The position numbers were made by a program, and so were the translations under genes. From a virus, in IMG/VR virus record IMGVR_UViG_3300035666_000095, positions 1 through 34,870 of that record: a stretch of DNA of 34,870 bases; one strand, written 5' to 3'. Shown here piece after piece: positions 8,615 through 18,382 of the stretch (the first letter of the stretch is position 1; every line of letters begins with the position of its first letter). Under the pieces are notes generated by a model. It saw only the letters and a program-made list of their open reading frames with translations. It ran no database searches and had not been told where the DNA came from.

Positions 8615-9579
8615 CCCAGCCAATCGACATTATTAGTCGCGCCATGAAAGACATTGGCGCTCTAGCCGCTGGCGAGACCCCAGCCCCTGCGGAAGCCCAA
8701 GACGCTTTCGATATGCTCAACGACATGATTGACCAATGGTCAAACGAGCAGATGATGGTCTACTACAAGACCGAGATCATCTTCACTTTGACTGCGGGAC
8801 AGACCCAATACACGATTGGCCCGACTGGTCAGGTGAACTCTACCTTTACAGGTTCTATATCAGGAAATACCCTAACAGTCACTAATATCACCGAGGGCGG
8901 TATCGCTTTGGGTATGGTCATATCCGGGTCGGGTATTACTGCGGGAACCAAAATCACAGGCTTTGGAACCGGAGCCGGTGGGAACGTCAACTACGCCGGT
9001 ACTTACACGGTGAACAACACCCAAACCGTAGCCTCGACCACAATAACTGCTTACTACGAGCGCCCCCTGTCGGTGAACTCAGCTTTTGTGCGAGTAAACA
9101 CTAACTCCAACGGTCAGCCTATTGTCAACGGCGGTCTGGACTACCCAGTAGCTATTTTGAACCTAGAGAACTACGAGCTGATTGGGCTTAAGACCCAAAA
9201 CGGCCCGTGGCCTAAAGCTCTGTACTACCAGCCGTCTGAAGTTATGGGTACGTTCTACTTCTGGCCTAACCCGTCTCAGGGCGAGATGCACATATTCTGC
9301 GACACCATATTTCAGCGGTTTAATAGCATCAACGACACGATTGTGATCCCGCAGGGTTACCTAATGTGCTTGCGGTGGTGCTTGGCTGAGAGGCTAATGC
9401 CCATGTACGGCAAGAACGACCCCCAGCAGATTGCGGTCATAAATTCCTACGCCATGCAAGCCAAGGCAACTATCAAGCGCACCAACATGAAACCCATGCA
9501 GTCCGCTAGGTACGATGACGTTTTGGTGGTTGGTAAACGTGCGGATGCCGGTTGGATTTTGACGGGTGGCTTCCAATAA
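8611..9579 (+). CDS. Head-tail connector, P22 gp4-like
   Basis: A 322-residue protein. Residues 1-75 ([18 protein letters not shown], then [24 protein letters not shown]) match the tail accessory factor gp4 family, which binds below the portal ring. Residues of about 78-146 are an extra beta-rich domain ([16 protein letters not shown] to [14 protein letters not shown]) also found twice in the gp10-like protein. The gp4 core resumes at [13 protein letters not shown] and includes [17 protein letters not shown]. It is longer than P22 gp4 (166), largely because of the insert and a C-terminal extension. A homing endonuclease gene directly follows, splitting the gp4-gp10 pair. Confidence 0.85.
   Translation: MTQPIDIISRAMKDIGALAAGETPAPAEAQDAFDMLNDMIDQWSNEQMMVYYKTEIIFTLTAGQTQYTIGPTGQVNSTFTGSISGNTLTVTNITEGGIALGMVISGSGITAGTKITGFGTGAGGNVNYAGTYTVNNTQTVASTTITAYYERPLSVNSAFVRVNTNSNGQPIVNGGLDYPVAILNLENYELIGLKTQNGPWPKALYYQPSEVMGTFYFWPNPSQGEMHIFCDTIFQRFNSINDTIVIPQGYLMCLRWCLAERLMPMYGKNDPQQIAVINSYAMQAKATIKRTNMKPMQSARYDDVLVVGKRADAGWILTGGFQ
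8842..9048 (+). repeat. Inserted beta-rich domain, copy 1 (in gp4-like gene)
   Basis: Codes for residues 78-146 of the gp4-like protein. It shares the frame FTGSxSGxTLTVT...GTGxGG...YTVxNxQT(V/A)AS with copies at 10486-10671 and 10699-10887. See the finding on domain spread. Confidence 0.75.
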
Positions 9580-9592
9580 ACTGTTTATAAAT

Positions 9593-10090
9593 ATGGCACA
9601 GAGAAAAACTTTTACAGACGCTTGGGATTTGGTTGATAAAACAACCAATGATCAATGTTGGCTATGGAAAGGCTGCAAAACAAATACTGGATATGGCTCA
9701 ATGACAGTAAGTCAAAAAAGCTATTCGGCACACAGAATTATTTACGGATTGTCATTTCCAAACACTATTTCTATGCAAGCCCCAAAAAACAAACAATTGA
9801 AAGAGTTTGTGCTGCACAAATGCGATAATCGTTTATGTTGCAATCCAAATCATTTGTTTTTGGGTAATTACGATGACAACAACAAAGACGCAAAACAAAA
9901 AAATCGATCAAGAGCGCCTCGTGGATCAAAACACAAAAAAGCAAAACTTACATTTGAACAAGCAAATGAAGTTAGAAAATTAGCAAAAAATGGAATGACT
10001 TACGTTCAAATTTCAAAACAATTTGGACTTCATGCCAATAATGTGTCTCGCATAGCTAGAAATCTTGGCTATGTGGAACAAGGAGCATAA
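9593..10090 (+). CDS. HNH homing endonuclease
   Basis: A 165-residue free-standing nuclease. The N-terminal [18 protein letters not shown] is typical of HNH_3-type endonucleases, followed by SAHRIIYGL, then [20 protein letters not shown], which holds the HNH core (His, Cys-Asn-Arg-x-Cys-Cys-Asn-Pro-x-His). The C-terminal [20 protein letters not shown] with a [17 protein letters not shown] helix-turn-helix reads target DNA. ATG 9593 is taken; GTG 9566 is in frame but overlaps the gp4-like gene. Codon use is much more A+T-rich than the flanking hub genes, which marks it as a selfish insertion between the gp4-like and gp10-like genes. The 9-mer AAACTGTTT lies at 9578-9586. Confidence 0.85.
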   Translation: MAQRKTFTDAWDLVDKTTNDQCWLWKGCKTNTGYGSMTVSQKSYSAHRIIYGLSFPNTISMQAPKNKQLKEFVLHKCDNRLCCNPNHLFLGNYDDNNKDAKQKNRSRAPRGSKHKKAKLTFEQANEVRKLAKNGMTYVQISKQFGLHANNVSRIARNLGYVEQGA

Positions 10091-10092
10091 GC

Positions 10093-11961
10093 ATGGATTT
10101 TGGATTCGTAGGCGCGGCTTACGAAGCACCCTCCATCACTCAGGACGCACAGGAGTGCATCAATTTTTACCCTGAGATAGACCCTACCAAACCCCAAGGG
10201 GACAGGGGGGTGATTGCGTTATATCCAACGCCCGGACTGAATACGGTAGCCATTTTCCCCAATCAAGATGAAGTTAGAGGTATCAGAGCGTTGTCTGGCG
10301 GCAATTATTTATTAGCCGTTTGCGGAGCTTTTGCATACATATTAGAAAGCGACTACAACCCTAAAATGGTTGGTCAGTTAAATACCAGCACAGGGTTGGT
10401 AGATATTGTAGACAACGGGGTCGATGCCTATATTGTTGACGGAGCTGACCGATACGGCTGGAGGATATCTGACCCTGCGGCGGCTATTTTTACTGCCTCA
10501 ATTAGCGGCACAACAATGACCGTGACCGAGCTATTTTCGGGAACGATTGCGGTTGGGCAACAGGTATTTGGGGTTGGCGTAGAACAAGAAACGGTCATTA
10601 CGGCCTTGGGAACTGGAACCGGCGGGACTGGTACATATACGGTCAGCAACAGTCAGACAGCGGCTTCAGGGCGGTATAACTCAGCCCAAGTAAATGCCGT
10701 GTTTACCGGATCAACGTCAGGCACAACCCTAACCGTTACTTCTGTTGCGTCAGGAGTTCTTCACGCCGGGATGACAATTACAAACTCTACTCTGACCACA
10801 AAGACGGTAATCACCGCCCTTGGAACTGGTACAGGCGGGGCTGGGGACTACACAATTAGCAACTCCCAGACCGTTGGCTCATCCACAATGTACGGCCTAA
10901 ACTGGACAGTATTACCGTCCTCAGACGGGGCGTTTGTAGGCGGGTCTACCGTTGAAGTGGTAGATAACTATTTTATTTACAATAAGCCAGATAGCCAGCT
11001 TTGGGGCGCAACCGACATCTTAAGCATTATTTCAAACCCCTTGTCTTACGGAACCAAGGACGGTTCCCCAGACGATTTAGTAACCATTATTGTTGACCGC
11101 CGAGAGGTCTATCTATTGGGTGAGATGTCATCCGAGGTTTGGATTGACGTTGGGGCGTTCCCTTTTCCATTCCAAAGGATTCCGGGTACTTCAACCCAGC
11201 AGGGTATTGCGGCAAGGTTTTCTGCTGCGCGGGTAGGTAATTCTTTTGCTTACGTCTCAAAAAATAACCGAGGCGAGGCCACAGTAGTCCGTATGAACGG
11301 CTACATCCCAGAGAGGATCTCTACCCACGCGGTTGAGAACACCTTGGTAGGCCAAAATGTCTCAGATGCCCTTGCGTGGACTTACCAGCTAAACGGGCAC
11401 GAGGTCTATGTAGTGACTTTCCCCTCAATCGGTGAAAATGGCCTAACTTGGGCCTTTGATAACACCACAGGGCTCTGGCACAAGTGGCTTTACACCAATA
11501 ATCAAAATGAATATGAACGCCACCGTGGAAACTGTTGCTCATTTTTTAACCAAGAAGTATTAGTTGGTGACTATGAAAACGGCAAACTTTATAAAGTTTC
11601 TTTATCGGACTACACCGATGACGGTCAATTGGTGCGCCGCGTCAGAAGATGCCCGCACATAACCACAGATTTGCAAAGGCAGTATTTCCATGAGCTTCAG
11701 ATCCAGTTTGAACCCGGAGTAGGTCTATCGACCGGTCAAGGTGATAACCCCCAAGCAATGCTCCGTTGGTCAAATGACGGTGGTTTTACTTGGTCTAACG
11801 AGAACTGGGTAACGATTGGAGCCCAAGGCCAATATTACAACCGAGCCATGTGGAGGCGATTGGGTTGGGCGCGGGACAGGATCTTTGAGGTGGTGGTCAC
11901 CGACCCAATTAAGGCGGTTATTGTGTCTGCGAACCTAAAGGCAGAAGCTGGGACTAACTAA
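10093..11961 (+). CDS. Tail hub / packaged DNA stabilisation protein, P22 gp10-like
   Basis: A 622-residue protein. The start ([20 protein letters not shown], then CINFYPEID) and the region [22 protein letters not shown] match the gp10 family, which plugs the portal-gp4 stack and carries the tail needle and spikes in P22. Later segments ([57 protein letters not shown]) also fit. Residues of about 132-193 and 203-265 are two tandem copies of a beta-rich insert shared with the gp4-like protein. They make it longer than P22 gp10 (472). SD AAGGAG precedes the ATG. The next gene starts on the last base of its stop (TAATG). Confidence 0.85.
   Translation: MDFGFVGAAYEAPSITQDAQECINFYPEIDPTKPQGDRGVIALYPTPGLNTVAIFPNQDEVRGIRALSGGNYLLAVCGAFAYILESDYNPKMVGQLNTSTGLVDIVDNGVDAYIVDGADRYGWRISDPAAAIFTASISGTTMTVTELFSGTIAVGQQVFGVGVEQETVITALGTGTGGTGTYTVSNSQTAASGRYNSAQVNAVFTGSTSGTTLTVTSVASGVLHAGMTITNSTLTTKTVITALGTGTGGAGDYTISNSQTVGSSTMYGLNWTVLPSSDGAFVGGSTVEVVDNYFIYNKPDSQLWGATDILSIISNPLSYGTKDGSPDDLVTIIVDRREVYLLGEMSSEVWIDVGAFPFPFQRIPGTSTQQGIAARFSAARVGNSFAYVSKNNRGEATVVRMNGYIPERISTHAVENTLVGQNVSDALAWTYQLNGHEVYVVTFPSIGENGLTWAFDNTTGLWHKWLYTNNQNEYERHRGNCCSFFNQEVLVGDYENGKLYKVSLSDYTDDGQLVRRVRRCPHITTDLQRQYFHELQIQFEPGVGLSTGQGDNPQAMLRWSNDGGFTWSNENWVTIGAQGQYYNRAMWRRLGWARDRIFEVVVTDPIKAVIVSANLKAEAGTN
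10486..10887 (+). repeat. Tandem inserted beta-rich domains, copies 2 and 3 (in gp10-like gene)
   Basis: Copy 2 (10486-10671) and copy 3 (10699-10887) code for about 62 residues each. They share FTxSxSGTTxTVT...[23 protein letters not shown]. At DNA level they are similar but not identical (for example GGAACTGGAACCGGCGGG versus GGAACTGGTACAGGCGGG), so the duplication is old or under selection. Confidence 0.8.
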
Positions 11962-12179
11962 TGGCAACCCCTCAGAATCAAAGTATTCCGACCTCTCCCT
12001 TGTCAGACCAAGCGGGTCGGCCCACGCGGGCGTGGCAATTATTCTTTTTGAATCTTCTAAACTTTACAAGTAGCTCCACGGCTACGGCTGGGTCTGAAAC
12101 CCTACCGGCAAACCCTGCGGGGTTTATAAATGTCACGGTCAACGGGGAATCTAAAAAGGTTCCGTACTACGATGTCTGA
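11961..12179 (+). CDS. Small virion-region protein, unknown
   Basis: A 72-residue protein ([20 protein letters not shown], then PTRAWQLFFLNLLNF) starting in a TAATG overlap with the gp10-like gene. Similar short proteins with TRAWQxFFxxL occur beside tail genes of other phages. The C-terminus (PAGFINVTVNGESKKVPYYDV) resembles the tail of short beta-rich fibre or decoration proteins. No confident function. Confidence 0.65.
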   Translation: MATPQNQSIPTSPLSDQAGRPTRAWQLFFLNLLNFTSSSTATAGSETLPANPAGFINVTVNGESKKVPYYDV

Positions 12180-12648
12180 GCTTTTAGAACTTGCCCCATT
12201 TATTGAGAGCGTTCCAACAAAAGAACAGATAGACCGCCTCCAAAAAGAAGTAATGCTTTTCCCCCAAGCGGAACTAGAGACCGAGCATTACTTTTCAGAC
12301 GGTATGTATTGTAGAAAACTGATCCGACCGGCGGGGACGCTGATTGTTGGCAAGGTTCACAAAAAAGACCACTTTTTTCTTTGTGCCTCTGGTGAGATAA
12401 TCGCGTGGACTGAAAAGGGTATGAAACACCTAAAGGCTGGGGACGTAATTGAGTCCAAGCCGGGGACTAAAAGGGTTACTTTAGCGGTAACTGACGCAAT
12501 AGGAATTACGGTTCATAAGACCGAACACACAAATTTAGACGAGATTGAAAAGGAACTAATTGAGCCAGACGAACTAGCTTTGTTCGATTCCAGCAACAAA
12601 TTAAAACCTTTGGAAGATATTGAACGCATTATGAGGGCTATAACATGA
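12172..12648 (+). CDS. Cupin-like small protein
   Basis: A 158-residue protein. The central part (GTLIVGKVHKKDHFFLCASG, EIIAWTEKGMKHLKAGDV, GTKRVTLAVTDAIGITVHKT) follows the beta-barrel layout of cupins, with His residues (VHKKDHF and TVHKTEH) that could hold a metal, although the classical two-motif signature is imperfect. ATG 12172 overlaps the previous gene's stop and is preferred over the in-frame ATG at 12130, which would overlap by 50 bases. It is a conserved kind of phage protein in this position; its role is unknown. Confidence 0.65.
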   Translation: MSELLELAPFIESVPTKEQIDRLQKEVMLFPQAELETEHYFSDGMYCRKLIRPAGTLIVGKVHKKDHFFLCASGEIIAWTEKGMKHLKAGDVIESKPGTKRVTLAVTDAIGITVHKTEHTNLDEIEKELIEPDELALFDSSNKLKPLEDIERIMRAIT

Positions 12649-13349
12649 GTTGGGTGACGGCATCATTAATAATGGGTGGCTCTAGCATTGCTAGTGGCCT
12701 AATTGGATCTAGAGCGTCAAAAAAGGCGGCAGAGCAACAAGCAGCTGCAATAAGACAGGCCGCAGAGATCCAAGAGCGTATGTACCAGCAACAACGCGCG
12801 GATCTGGCTCCCTATCGTGATATTGGCTACCAATCACTAAAAGACATCACCGCTCAGAAGCCTTACCTAACAGGCAAGTTTGAGGACTACCGAAGCGAGT
12901 ACCTAGACCCCAGCATGGCGTTTAGGCTAGGGATTGGTGAGCAGACCACCCAGCGGGCGGCTAACGTAGGGGGCGGGGCTATAAGCGGGAACACCCTGCG
13001 GGCTCTCCAAGACTACTCCCAAGGATTAGCCTCAACCGAATATTCCAACGCATTTAACCGGTTCCAGACCGAGCGAGGGAACATTTACAACACACTAGCC
13101 AACATAGCCGGTATGGGCCAGAACGCGGTTAACACGGGCGTTCAAGCGGGTCAGGCCACGGCTCAAAGTCTTGGGCAGTTAGCGGTAGGTGGCGGTCAGG
13201 CTCAAGCTGCGGGAACAATCGGATCAGCCAACGCAATCGCTGGTGCGTTAGGTGGTGTAGGAAATGCGGGACAAATGTACGGGCTTGGGCAAAGCGGGTT
13301 CTTTAACAGACCCGGAACTCCAGCAACAGTAGTAGACCCAAAACGGTAA
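12645..13349 (+). CDS. DNA transfer/ejection protein, P22 gp7/gp20-like
   Basis: A 234-residue protein. The hydrophobic Gly/Ser start (SLIMGGSSIASGLIGSRASK) is followed by a long Gln/Ala coiled coil (KKAAEQQAAAIRQAAEIQER). Then come LAPYRDIGYQSLKDI and an Ala/Gly/Gln-rich half. The QQRADLAPYRxxG segment is characteristic of phage internal virion/DNA transfer proteins, which leave the head and form a conduit through the cell envelope. It is the first of three consecutive genes in the place of P22's 7-20-16 ejection genes. ATGA overlap with the cupin-like gene. Confidence 0.75.
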   Translation: MSWVTASLIMGGSSIASGLIGSRASKKAAEQQAAAIRQAAEIQERMYQQQRADLAPYRDIGYQSLKDITAQKPYLTGKFEDYRSEYLDPSMAFRLGIGEQTTQRAANVGGGAISGNTLRALQDYSQGLASTEYSNAFNRFQTERGNIYNTLANIAGMGQNAVNTGVQAGQATAQSLGQLAVGGGQAQAAGTIGSANAIAGALGGVGNAGQMYGLGQSGFFNRPGTPATVVDPKR

Positions 13350-13358
13350 GAGGTTGAA

Positions 13359-14810
13359 ATGGCAGACTTTGGCATAAATCCAAACATAGCGATGGGCTTT
13401 CAGGGCAGTCCAGCCAATAAGCCTATGACCCTAAATGAATTAGTCAGTATGAGCCGAAACGTGATGGAGACATCACGGCTGGCTGAGTTGTATCCAGAAC
13501 TGATCAAAAAAACCAAAGCAGAAACAAGTTCCGCAGAAACTGGCGCGGCTAAATCTGCGATGGATTTAAGGCTTGCCAAGGTCAAGTCAATCTCTGACGG
13601 TCAGATTTCAATGATTATGAACCCCCTGATTCAACAGGCTGAAGCTGATCCTAATAGCGTAGACCGCAATGCTTTAGTTGATTTAGTTACCCAAAACGCC
13701 ATAATGCAATCCAAAAATCTTGGGATTGACTACGAAACAGAAGGCAAAGAATTAGCCCGCCCGTACATTGAAATGGCACAAAACAACCCCGGCAACCTAA
13801 TGCAGTTCTTTAAGGAACGGCACATGGCAGGGTTGGATGCCGCGTCACGGGCTACTGCGTTTGCCGAAGGCAAGGGTATTGGCGTATCAACACTTCCACG
13901 CAGGGGTGCAACGTCTGGTGGTGTAACGTCTGAGCAGATGACCGCCCCAATACGAGGCCAAGACCTAATGGTTGCCCCAGTAACAGAAAATCAAGTAGGC
14001 ATTTCTGCTATTCCGGGTGGGACAACTCAGATGGCTCAAGGGCCAACTCAAGCTCAAGCTCCAGCAAATATGCCCGTTGGTCAAATGGTTCAACCTGAAA
14101 TGACTAACTACCCGTTAATGTTTGAGCCACCATCAAGGGCTGGCATACAACGTCCTAAACGTGAAGGCGAAGATAAAGCTATTGAGTTTGGAACAACATT
14201 GCGTGGAAACTTGGCTAAACGTCAACTAGACCTGACCAAGTCAAGAAACGATTTAGATGAGGTAATTCGTACCGCAACAAAAATTGACAAAGAAGCAATT
14301 CTTCCGGAAACAGGTTTAATTGGGGCAGGAAAAAGAAAAATTTACGAAACTATTGGTGACCCAACGTACCAAAAATTACGCAAAGATATTGCCAATGTGG
14401 TCAAGTCTAATCAAGACGCATTGTCGGTCGGTGGAAACTCTGTTGCCGGTTTAGAACTAACTAAAGAGGCGGCTGGAGATATTACATACGATCCAAAGGT
14501 AATTATTGATATTGCTAGAAGGGCAAAAGCAGACCTAACTAACTTAGACATGATGGCAACCGGTATGCAAAAGCACTTCCAAAGGTATGGAGACGCAAAC
14601 GCACAACGGTTTACTCAAATGTGGTCTGCAAACGCCGATAGCAAAATATTCCAGATAATGGACATTAACAGAGACATTACTGATCCAAAGTTGCGACAGG
14701 CCGCAGCCGCCAAAGTTATGGAAGGTATGAGCCAAGCCCAGCGCGAAGCCCTTGACCAAAAATATAAGCGGATAGTTAGACTAACCAATACTGGGGACAT
14801 AGCGCAATGA
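13359..14810 (+). CDS. Internal virion / ejection protein (putative)
   Basis: A 483-residue protein, helical and Ala/Gln/Met-rich, with no transmembrane segment. It starts MADFGINPNIAMGFQ after a GAGGT SD. The N-terminal two-thirds contains an AELYPELIKKTKAETSSAE coiled coil, then a Pro/Gln/Thr-rich linker (MAQGPTQAQAPANMPVGQM), and the C-terminal third is charged helix (LRGNLAKRQLDLTKSRNDL). The call rests on its place between the gp7/20-like protein and the next large protein and on its composition. I recognise no enzymatic motif. Confidence 0.6.
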   Translation: MADFGINPNIAMGFQGSPANKPMTLNELVSMSRNVMETSRLAELYPELIKKTKAETSSAETGAAKSAMDLRLAKVKSISDGQISMIMNPLIQQAEADPNSVDRNALVDLVTQNAIMQSKNLGIDYETEGKELARPYIEMAQNNPGNLMQFFKERHMAGLDAASRATAFAEGKGIGVSTLPRRGATSGGVTSEQMTAPIRGQDLMVAPVTENQVGISAIPGGTTQMAQGPTQAQAPANMPVGQMVQPEMTNYPLMFEPPSRAGIQRPKREGEDKAIEFGTTLRGNLAKRQLDLTKSRNDLDEVIRTATKIDKEAILPETGLIGAGKRKIYETIGDPTYQKLRKDIANVVKSNQDALSVGGNSVAGLELTKEAAGDITYDPKVIIDIARRAKADLTNLDMMATGMQKHFQRYGDANAQRFTQMWSANADSKIFQIMDINRDITDPKLRQAAAAKVMEGMSQAQREALDQKYKRIVRLTNTGDIAQ

Positions 14811-17392
14811 ACGCCCGCGACCCGTATCTCCACGAAAATCTGACACCAGATCAAATAGCTTTGATTGAAGAAGGTATGAGGAATACCGTAATTGATGGTA
14901 TTGCTCTAAACCCCAGAGATACAGTTAGCAACCCTGAAAAGTTCAATTCTTATCCGTTTGAAATGCGGAAAAGAGCGTTTGAAATGTTGCCTAAACTGGT
15001 TTCCGGTAGGGATCAGTATGTGGACATGGCTACCGGTCAAGACGTAGGAACTGTCCGTCAGGCAGGGATGCGTGGTAGCGATCCAATAAGTAGTTTGATC
15101 TTGGGCGCGGGAACCCAACAGGCAGCGCCTCAAGCCGCAACGCCAACAAATACTATGGCACAAGGCCAAGTAAGCCCACAATCGCCTAGAGAACAACAAA
15201 TTCTAGAAACAGCAGTTCCAAAAGTTAGTTTAGACAGAACAAAAGTACAGGCTGATCCAATAAGCGGTTTAATTATGAACGCCGGTATTTCCACGGTAGA
15301 AGCCCAACCTCCTGCAAAAGCTCAGCCAAAGTCATTTACAGACTACTTAAAAGGTACTGGCGAGGCGGCATTGAGCATGGCCAGTTCTGGGGTTGTCGCT
15401 CCGATTGCGGCTGCGGAACAACTTGTTCGTGGCGGGGCAAAACCCGGAGCGCCAGACTATTTTAGTAAGCGCATGGAAGCGGCAACGTACCAGCCAAAAA
15501 CAGAAGCTGGTCAGGAAATACTGCAAGGTGCGGCTAAAGTATTTGAGGAATCAAAACTCCCACCAGTATTGACCCCTGAATTTGCTGCGCTATCAAGGAC
15601 TAGGGTTCGTCCGTTGCCGGGGGTCAAAGTATCACCGCAAGCCGGGGTTGAGGCAGGGCTTCCTCCGGGCGTTCCAGCCAGCGCGGTACAGGGTGCAGCA
15701 CAGGCCGCTGGCAGAGCTGAACCTACGTTTGGAAAACCAAAAGTTAGCTACGCTGAGTTTCAACAACAATTACAAGAAAAACGTGGTGGCGCAACCGCAG
15801 ATTTACAAAGTGCTTTTGAAGCAACAAAAATGCCCTCAATGGAACAAACGGGTGCTAATCCGTATTTTGGAAAGTTTACCGGCGAGGAAAGAGTTAGGGG
15901 TCAATTTCCTCAAATAAAAGAATCCAAAATGGCTAATGATGTTCCAGAATCGGAACAGTCTTTTAGGGCTCAAGTAGTTACGGAAATTTTAGGCGATCAA
16001 AATGTTCGTCCGGGCGTCATTACTGGAAACGAACAAACCCTACGAAATGAGTATGCAATTGCTAAAAAAGCCGGAGATACTCCTGCCGGTGTAATTTTGA
16101 GAGATAAAATTGCTCAAGAACAAAACGCATTGTCCAACTATGCTTTGGCTAGAGTTGAGCAAAGCGGAGCAAACCCAAACCTTATTTCTCCCAATGAGCG
16201 CGGAGCCGTAATCAATAACTTTTTTTCTGGAAAAACAGAACCCGGACAAACTCCTACAAGTTTAACTGGATTTTTTTCGGCAGAAAAACGGCGGTTGTAT
16301 GACGAAGCGCAAGCCAAAGTTGGTGCTAACCCAATTACCACAAAAAACGTAGATCAATTACTTGCAAATCCTCAATTCCAAGCCGGTCTGAAATTAACTG
16401 GTAACGAAAAAGTTGCGTCTGGCGCAAAAGATTTAATTCAATTAGCTAGAACTGTAGGATTCCAAGATGAGTTTGGTCAATTTCATGCTCCAAATACTAT
16501 TGGGGCTTGGGATGCGGTACGCAAATCGTTAAACTCAAATTGGACAAAAGAAAACGCCAAGGTTATTAGAACTATCAATAAAGCTATTGATGATGATATT
16601 GCATCTGCTGGTGGTCAAGGTTTAATTAAACGGGCTGACCAGCTTCACCAAATGGAAAAAGATATTTTAGGTTCTAAAGGAATTAAAACTATTTTTGGTG
16701 AAATAGATTCTAACGGTGTTGAAACTGGTAGGTCGTTAGACGCTCTACCTAAAAATCTTAATGAGTTGCCATTTTCTCAATGGAAACACATTTATGACAC
16801 CGCCGATAAACTTACCAAAGGTACGTTAACTGGGCCAATAGATCCAAAAACTAAGCAACCAAAATGGACAATTACTGTTCCAGAAGAAGTAAAAATTGCT
16901 GCTCAACAAGCCAAAAATGAAATGCTCGGCAGTATTGCGCGTGAAGTATATGAGTCTGGCGCTGGAAAAGCTGGAGCATGGAATCAAAATTCCACAAACA
17001 AAGTATTAAATGCTAGGGCAGATAAAATTCGTTATGCCTTTCCTATTGAAGAACAAAAAGCATTTAACAAATTAAACTATGGTGGGTATTTTATGCCCGG
17101 AGTTCATAGTTATGAGGGCGCAGCCTTACAAGAGCGCAGACTTGGTTTGATTGAAAAAAACTTGCCGCGAATTGGAATGGCTGTTGGAGGCACAGTTGGA
17201 ACGGCAATAAGCGGCCCCGGCGCAGGATCTGCAATAGGCGCTTATATTGGCGAACAAATTGGCACAAGAAAACAAACCAAAAAAGCAATAAAAGCCGAAC
17301 AGAAACGAGCCCAACAGCTAGAATCAGAAATGAAAAAATCTGGCGCTAAAGCCAAAACTATACCTTTAAGTGAAATTGGGAAGGAAAAATAA
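14807..17392 (+). CDS. Large internal virion / ejection protein with C-terminal glycine zipper
   Basis: An 861-residue protein, ATGA-coupled to the previous gene. The first 300 residues are low-complexity (Ala, Pro, Gln linkers), the middle is helical, and near the C-terminus a glycine-zipper segment (MAVGGTVGTAISGPGAGSAI, then GAYIGEQIG) could insert in a membrane, followed by Lys/Ala-rich helices (QTKKAIKAEQKRAQQLESEM). This layout suits an ejected protein that crosses the envelope, as P22 gp16 does; no transglycosylase motif is seen. From about 15700 on the DNA is noticeably more A+T-rich than the first part and the neighbouring genes, so the gene may be a mosaic. Confidence 0.6.
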   Translation: MNARDPYLHENLTPDQIALIEEGMRNTVIDGIALNPRDTVSNPEKFNSYPFEMRKRAFEMLPKLVSGRDQYVDMATGQDVGTVRQAGMRGSDPISSLILGAGTQQAAPQAATPTNTMAQGQVSPQSPREQQILETAVPKVSLDRTKVQADPISGLIMNAGISTVEAQPPAKAQPKSFTDYLKGTGEAALSMASSGVVAPIAAAEQLVRGGAKPGAPDYFSKRMEAATYQPKTEAGQEILQGAAKVFEESKLPPVLTPEFAALSRTRVRPLPGVKVSPQAGVEAGLPPGVPASAVQGAAQAAGRAEPTFGKPKVSYAEFQQQLQEKRGGATADLQSAFEATKMPSMEQTGANPYFGKFTGEERVRGQFPQIKESKMANDVPESEQSFRAQVVTEILGDQNVRPGVITGNEQTLRNEYAIAKKAGDTPAGVILRDKIAQEQNALSNYALARVEQSGANPNLISPNERGAVINNFFSGKTEPGQTPTSLTGFFSAEKRRLYDEAQAKVGANPITTKNVDQLLANPQFQAGLKLTGNEKVASGAKDLIQLARTVGFQDEFGQFHAPNTIGAWDAVRKSLNSNWTKENAKVIRTINKAIDDDIASAGGQGLIKRADQLHQMEKDILGSKGIKTIFGEIDSNGVETGRSLDALPKNLNELPFSQWKHIYDTADKLTKGTLTGPIDPKTKQPKWTITVPEEVKIAAQQAKNEMLGSIAREVYESGAGKAGAWNQNSTNKVLNARADKIRYAFPIEEQKAFNKLNYGGYFMPGVHSYEGAALQERRLGLIEKNLPRIGMAVGGTVGTAISGPGAGSAIGAYIGEQIGTRKQTKKAIKAEQKRAQQLESEMKKSGAKAKTIPLSEIGKEK

Positions 17393-18123
17393 TGGCAGTC
17401 AATCTTTCGCCAATCGGCAACGGATTTCAGTTTTTTGATAACAATGGCGCACCGCTAAACGCCGGTAAGATTTATACCTATCAGGCTGGGTCGAGTACGC
17501 CTTTGGCTACTTACACCGACAATTCCGGTCTAGTTGCGAATACCAATCCCATCATATTGGGAACAAGCGGCAGACCGCCAAACGAAATTTGGTTGACTGA
17601 CGGATTCTTTTATAAGTTCATCTTGAAAGACTCATCAGACGTAACCATTCAGACCTACGACAACTTATACGGAATCCTTGGGGTAATTCCATCAGTTGCG
17701 CCGTCATCTGTACCGTCTGGGTGTATTTTGCTTTGGTCTGGATCGATTGGATCTATCCCCGCAGGGTTTGTGCTTTGTAACGGATTAAATAGCACCCCTG
17801 ACTTGCGTGACCGGTTTGTGGTTGGCGCTGGATCTGGTTATTCCGTAGACGCTACCGGGGGTTCTGCTAACGCTATTGTAGTGACCCATAACCATACGGC
17901 AACGTCAGTCGTTACCGATCCGAGCCATTCGCACACAATGGGTAGTTCTAGTGTTACTGGTGGTGTAGATACTACTGTCGCTAATAATCCGGGCACGGGT
18001 GAGACTACATCTTCAGCAGTAACTGGCATTACTGTGGCAACAACTGTTGCATCGTCAGGAACGTCAGGAACCAACGCTAATCTGCCCCCGTACTATGCCC
18101 TGTGCTACATAATGAAAACATAA
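17392..18123 (+). CDS. Tail fibre with phage tail-collar domain
   Basis: A 243-residue protein. Residues 1-100 (NLSPIGNGFQFFDNNGAPLN, then AGKIYTYQAGSSTPLATYTD) match the virion-binding head domain of podovirus tailspikes and fibres. Residues 105-165 (PSGCILLWSGSIGSIPAGFV, LCNG, TPDLRDRFVVGAG) are a tail-collar domain. The C-terminal part has His repeats (THNHTATS, PSHSHTM) that in related fibres hold metal along the trimer axis, and it ends NLPPYYALCYIMKT, typical of the family. Probably a second, short receptor-binding fibre, with the collar domain as the tip. TAATG overlap with the gene before. Confidence 0.85.
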   Translation: MAVNLSPIGNGFQFFDNNGAPLNAGKIYTYQAGSSTPLATYTDNSGLVANTNPIILGTSGRPPNEIWLTDGFFYKFILKDSSDVTIQTYDNLYGILGVIPSVAPSSVPSGCILLWSGSIGSIPAGFVLCNGLNSTPDLRDRFVVGAGSGYSVDATGGSANAIVVTHNHTATSVVTDPSHSHTMGSSSVTGGVDTTVANNPGTGETTSSAVTGITVATTVASSGTSGTNANLPPYYALCYIMKT

Positions 18124-18124
18124 T

Positions 18125-18379
18125 ATGGATTGGCAGACCGTCATCAATATCGGGTTGGGTGGTGTCTTGGCTGCGTTGGGCTGGTTTGCCCGCGAGATAT
18201 GGGACTCACTCAAAGAGTTGCGTAAGAACACCCATGAAATAGAAAAAGAACTGCGTGAGCTTTATGTCCGCAGGGATGACTTGCGAGAGGTTAGGGTTGA
18301 GATGAGCGCAAGGTTTGACAAGATAGAGAGTTTAATCGGGTCGCTATATGATCGCTTAAACGACAAGGCAGACAAATGA
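18125..18379 (+). CDS. Small membrane-anchored coiled-coil protein of the lysis region
   Basis: An 84-residue protein. Residues 5-22 (TVINIGLGGVLAALGWFA) form one transmembrane segment, followed by a charged coiled coil (ELRKNTHEIEKELRELYVRR). Membrane anchor plus periplasmic coiled coil is the plan of inner-membrane spanin subunits, though this one is short; haemolysin XhlA-like accessory proteins are an alternative. It opens the cassette that ends in holin and endolysin. I am sure of the gene, not of the role. Confidence 0.6.
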   Translation: MDWQTVINIGLGGVLAALGWFAREIWDSLKELRKNTHEIEKELRELYVRRDDLREVRVEMSARFDKIESLIGSLYDRLNDKADK

Positions 18380-18382
18380 ATT

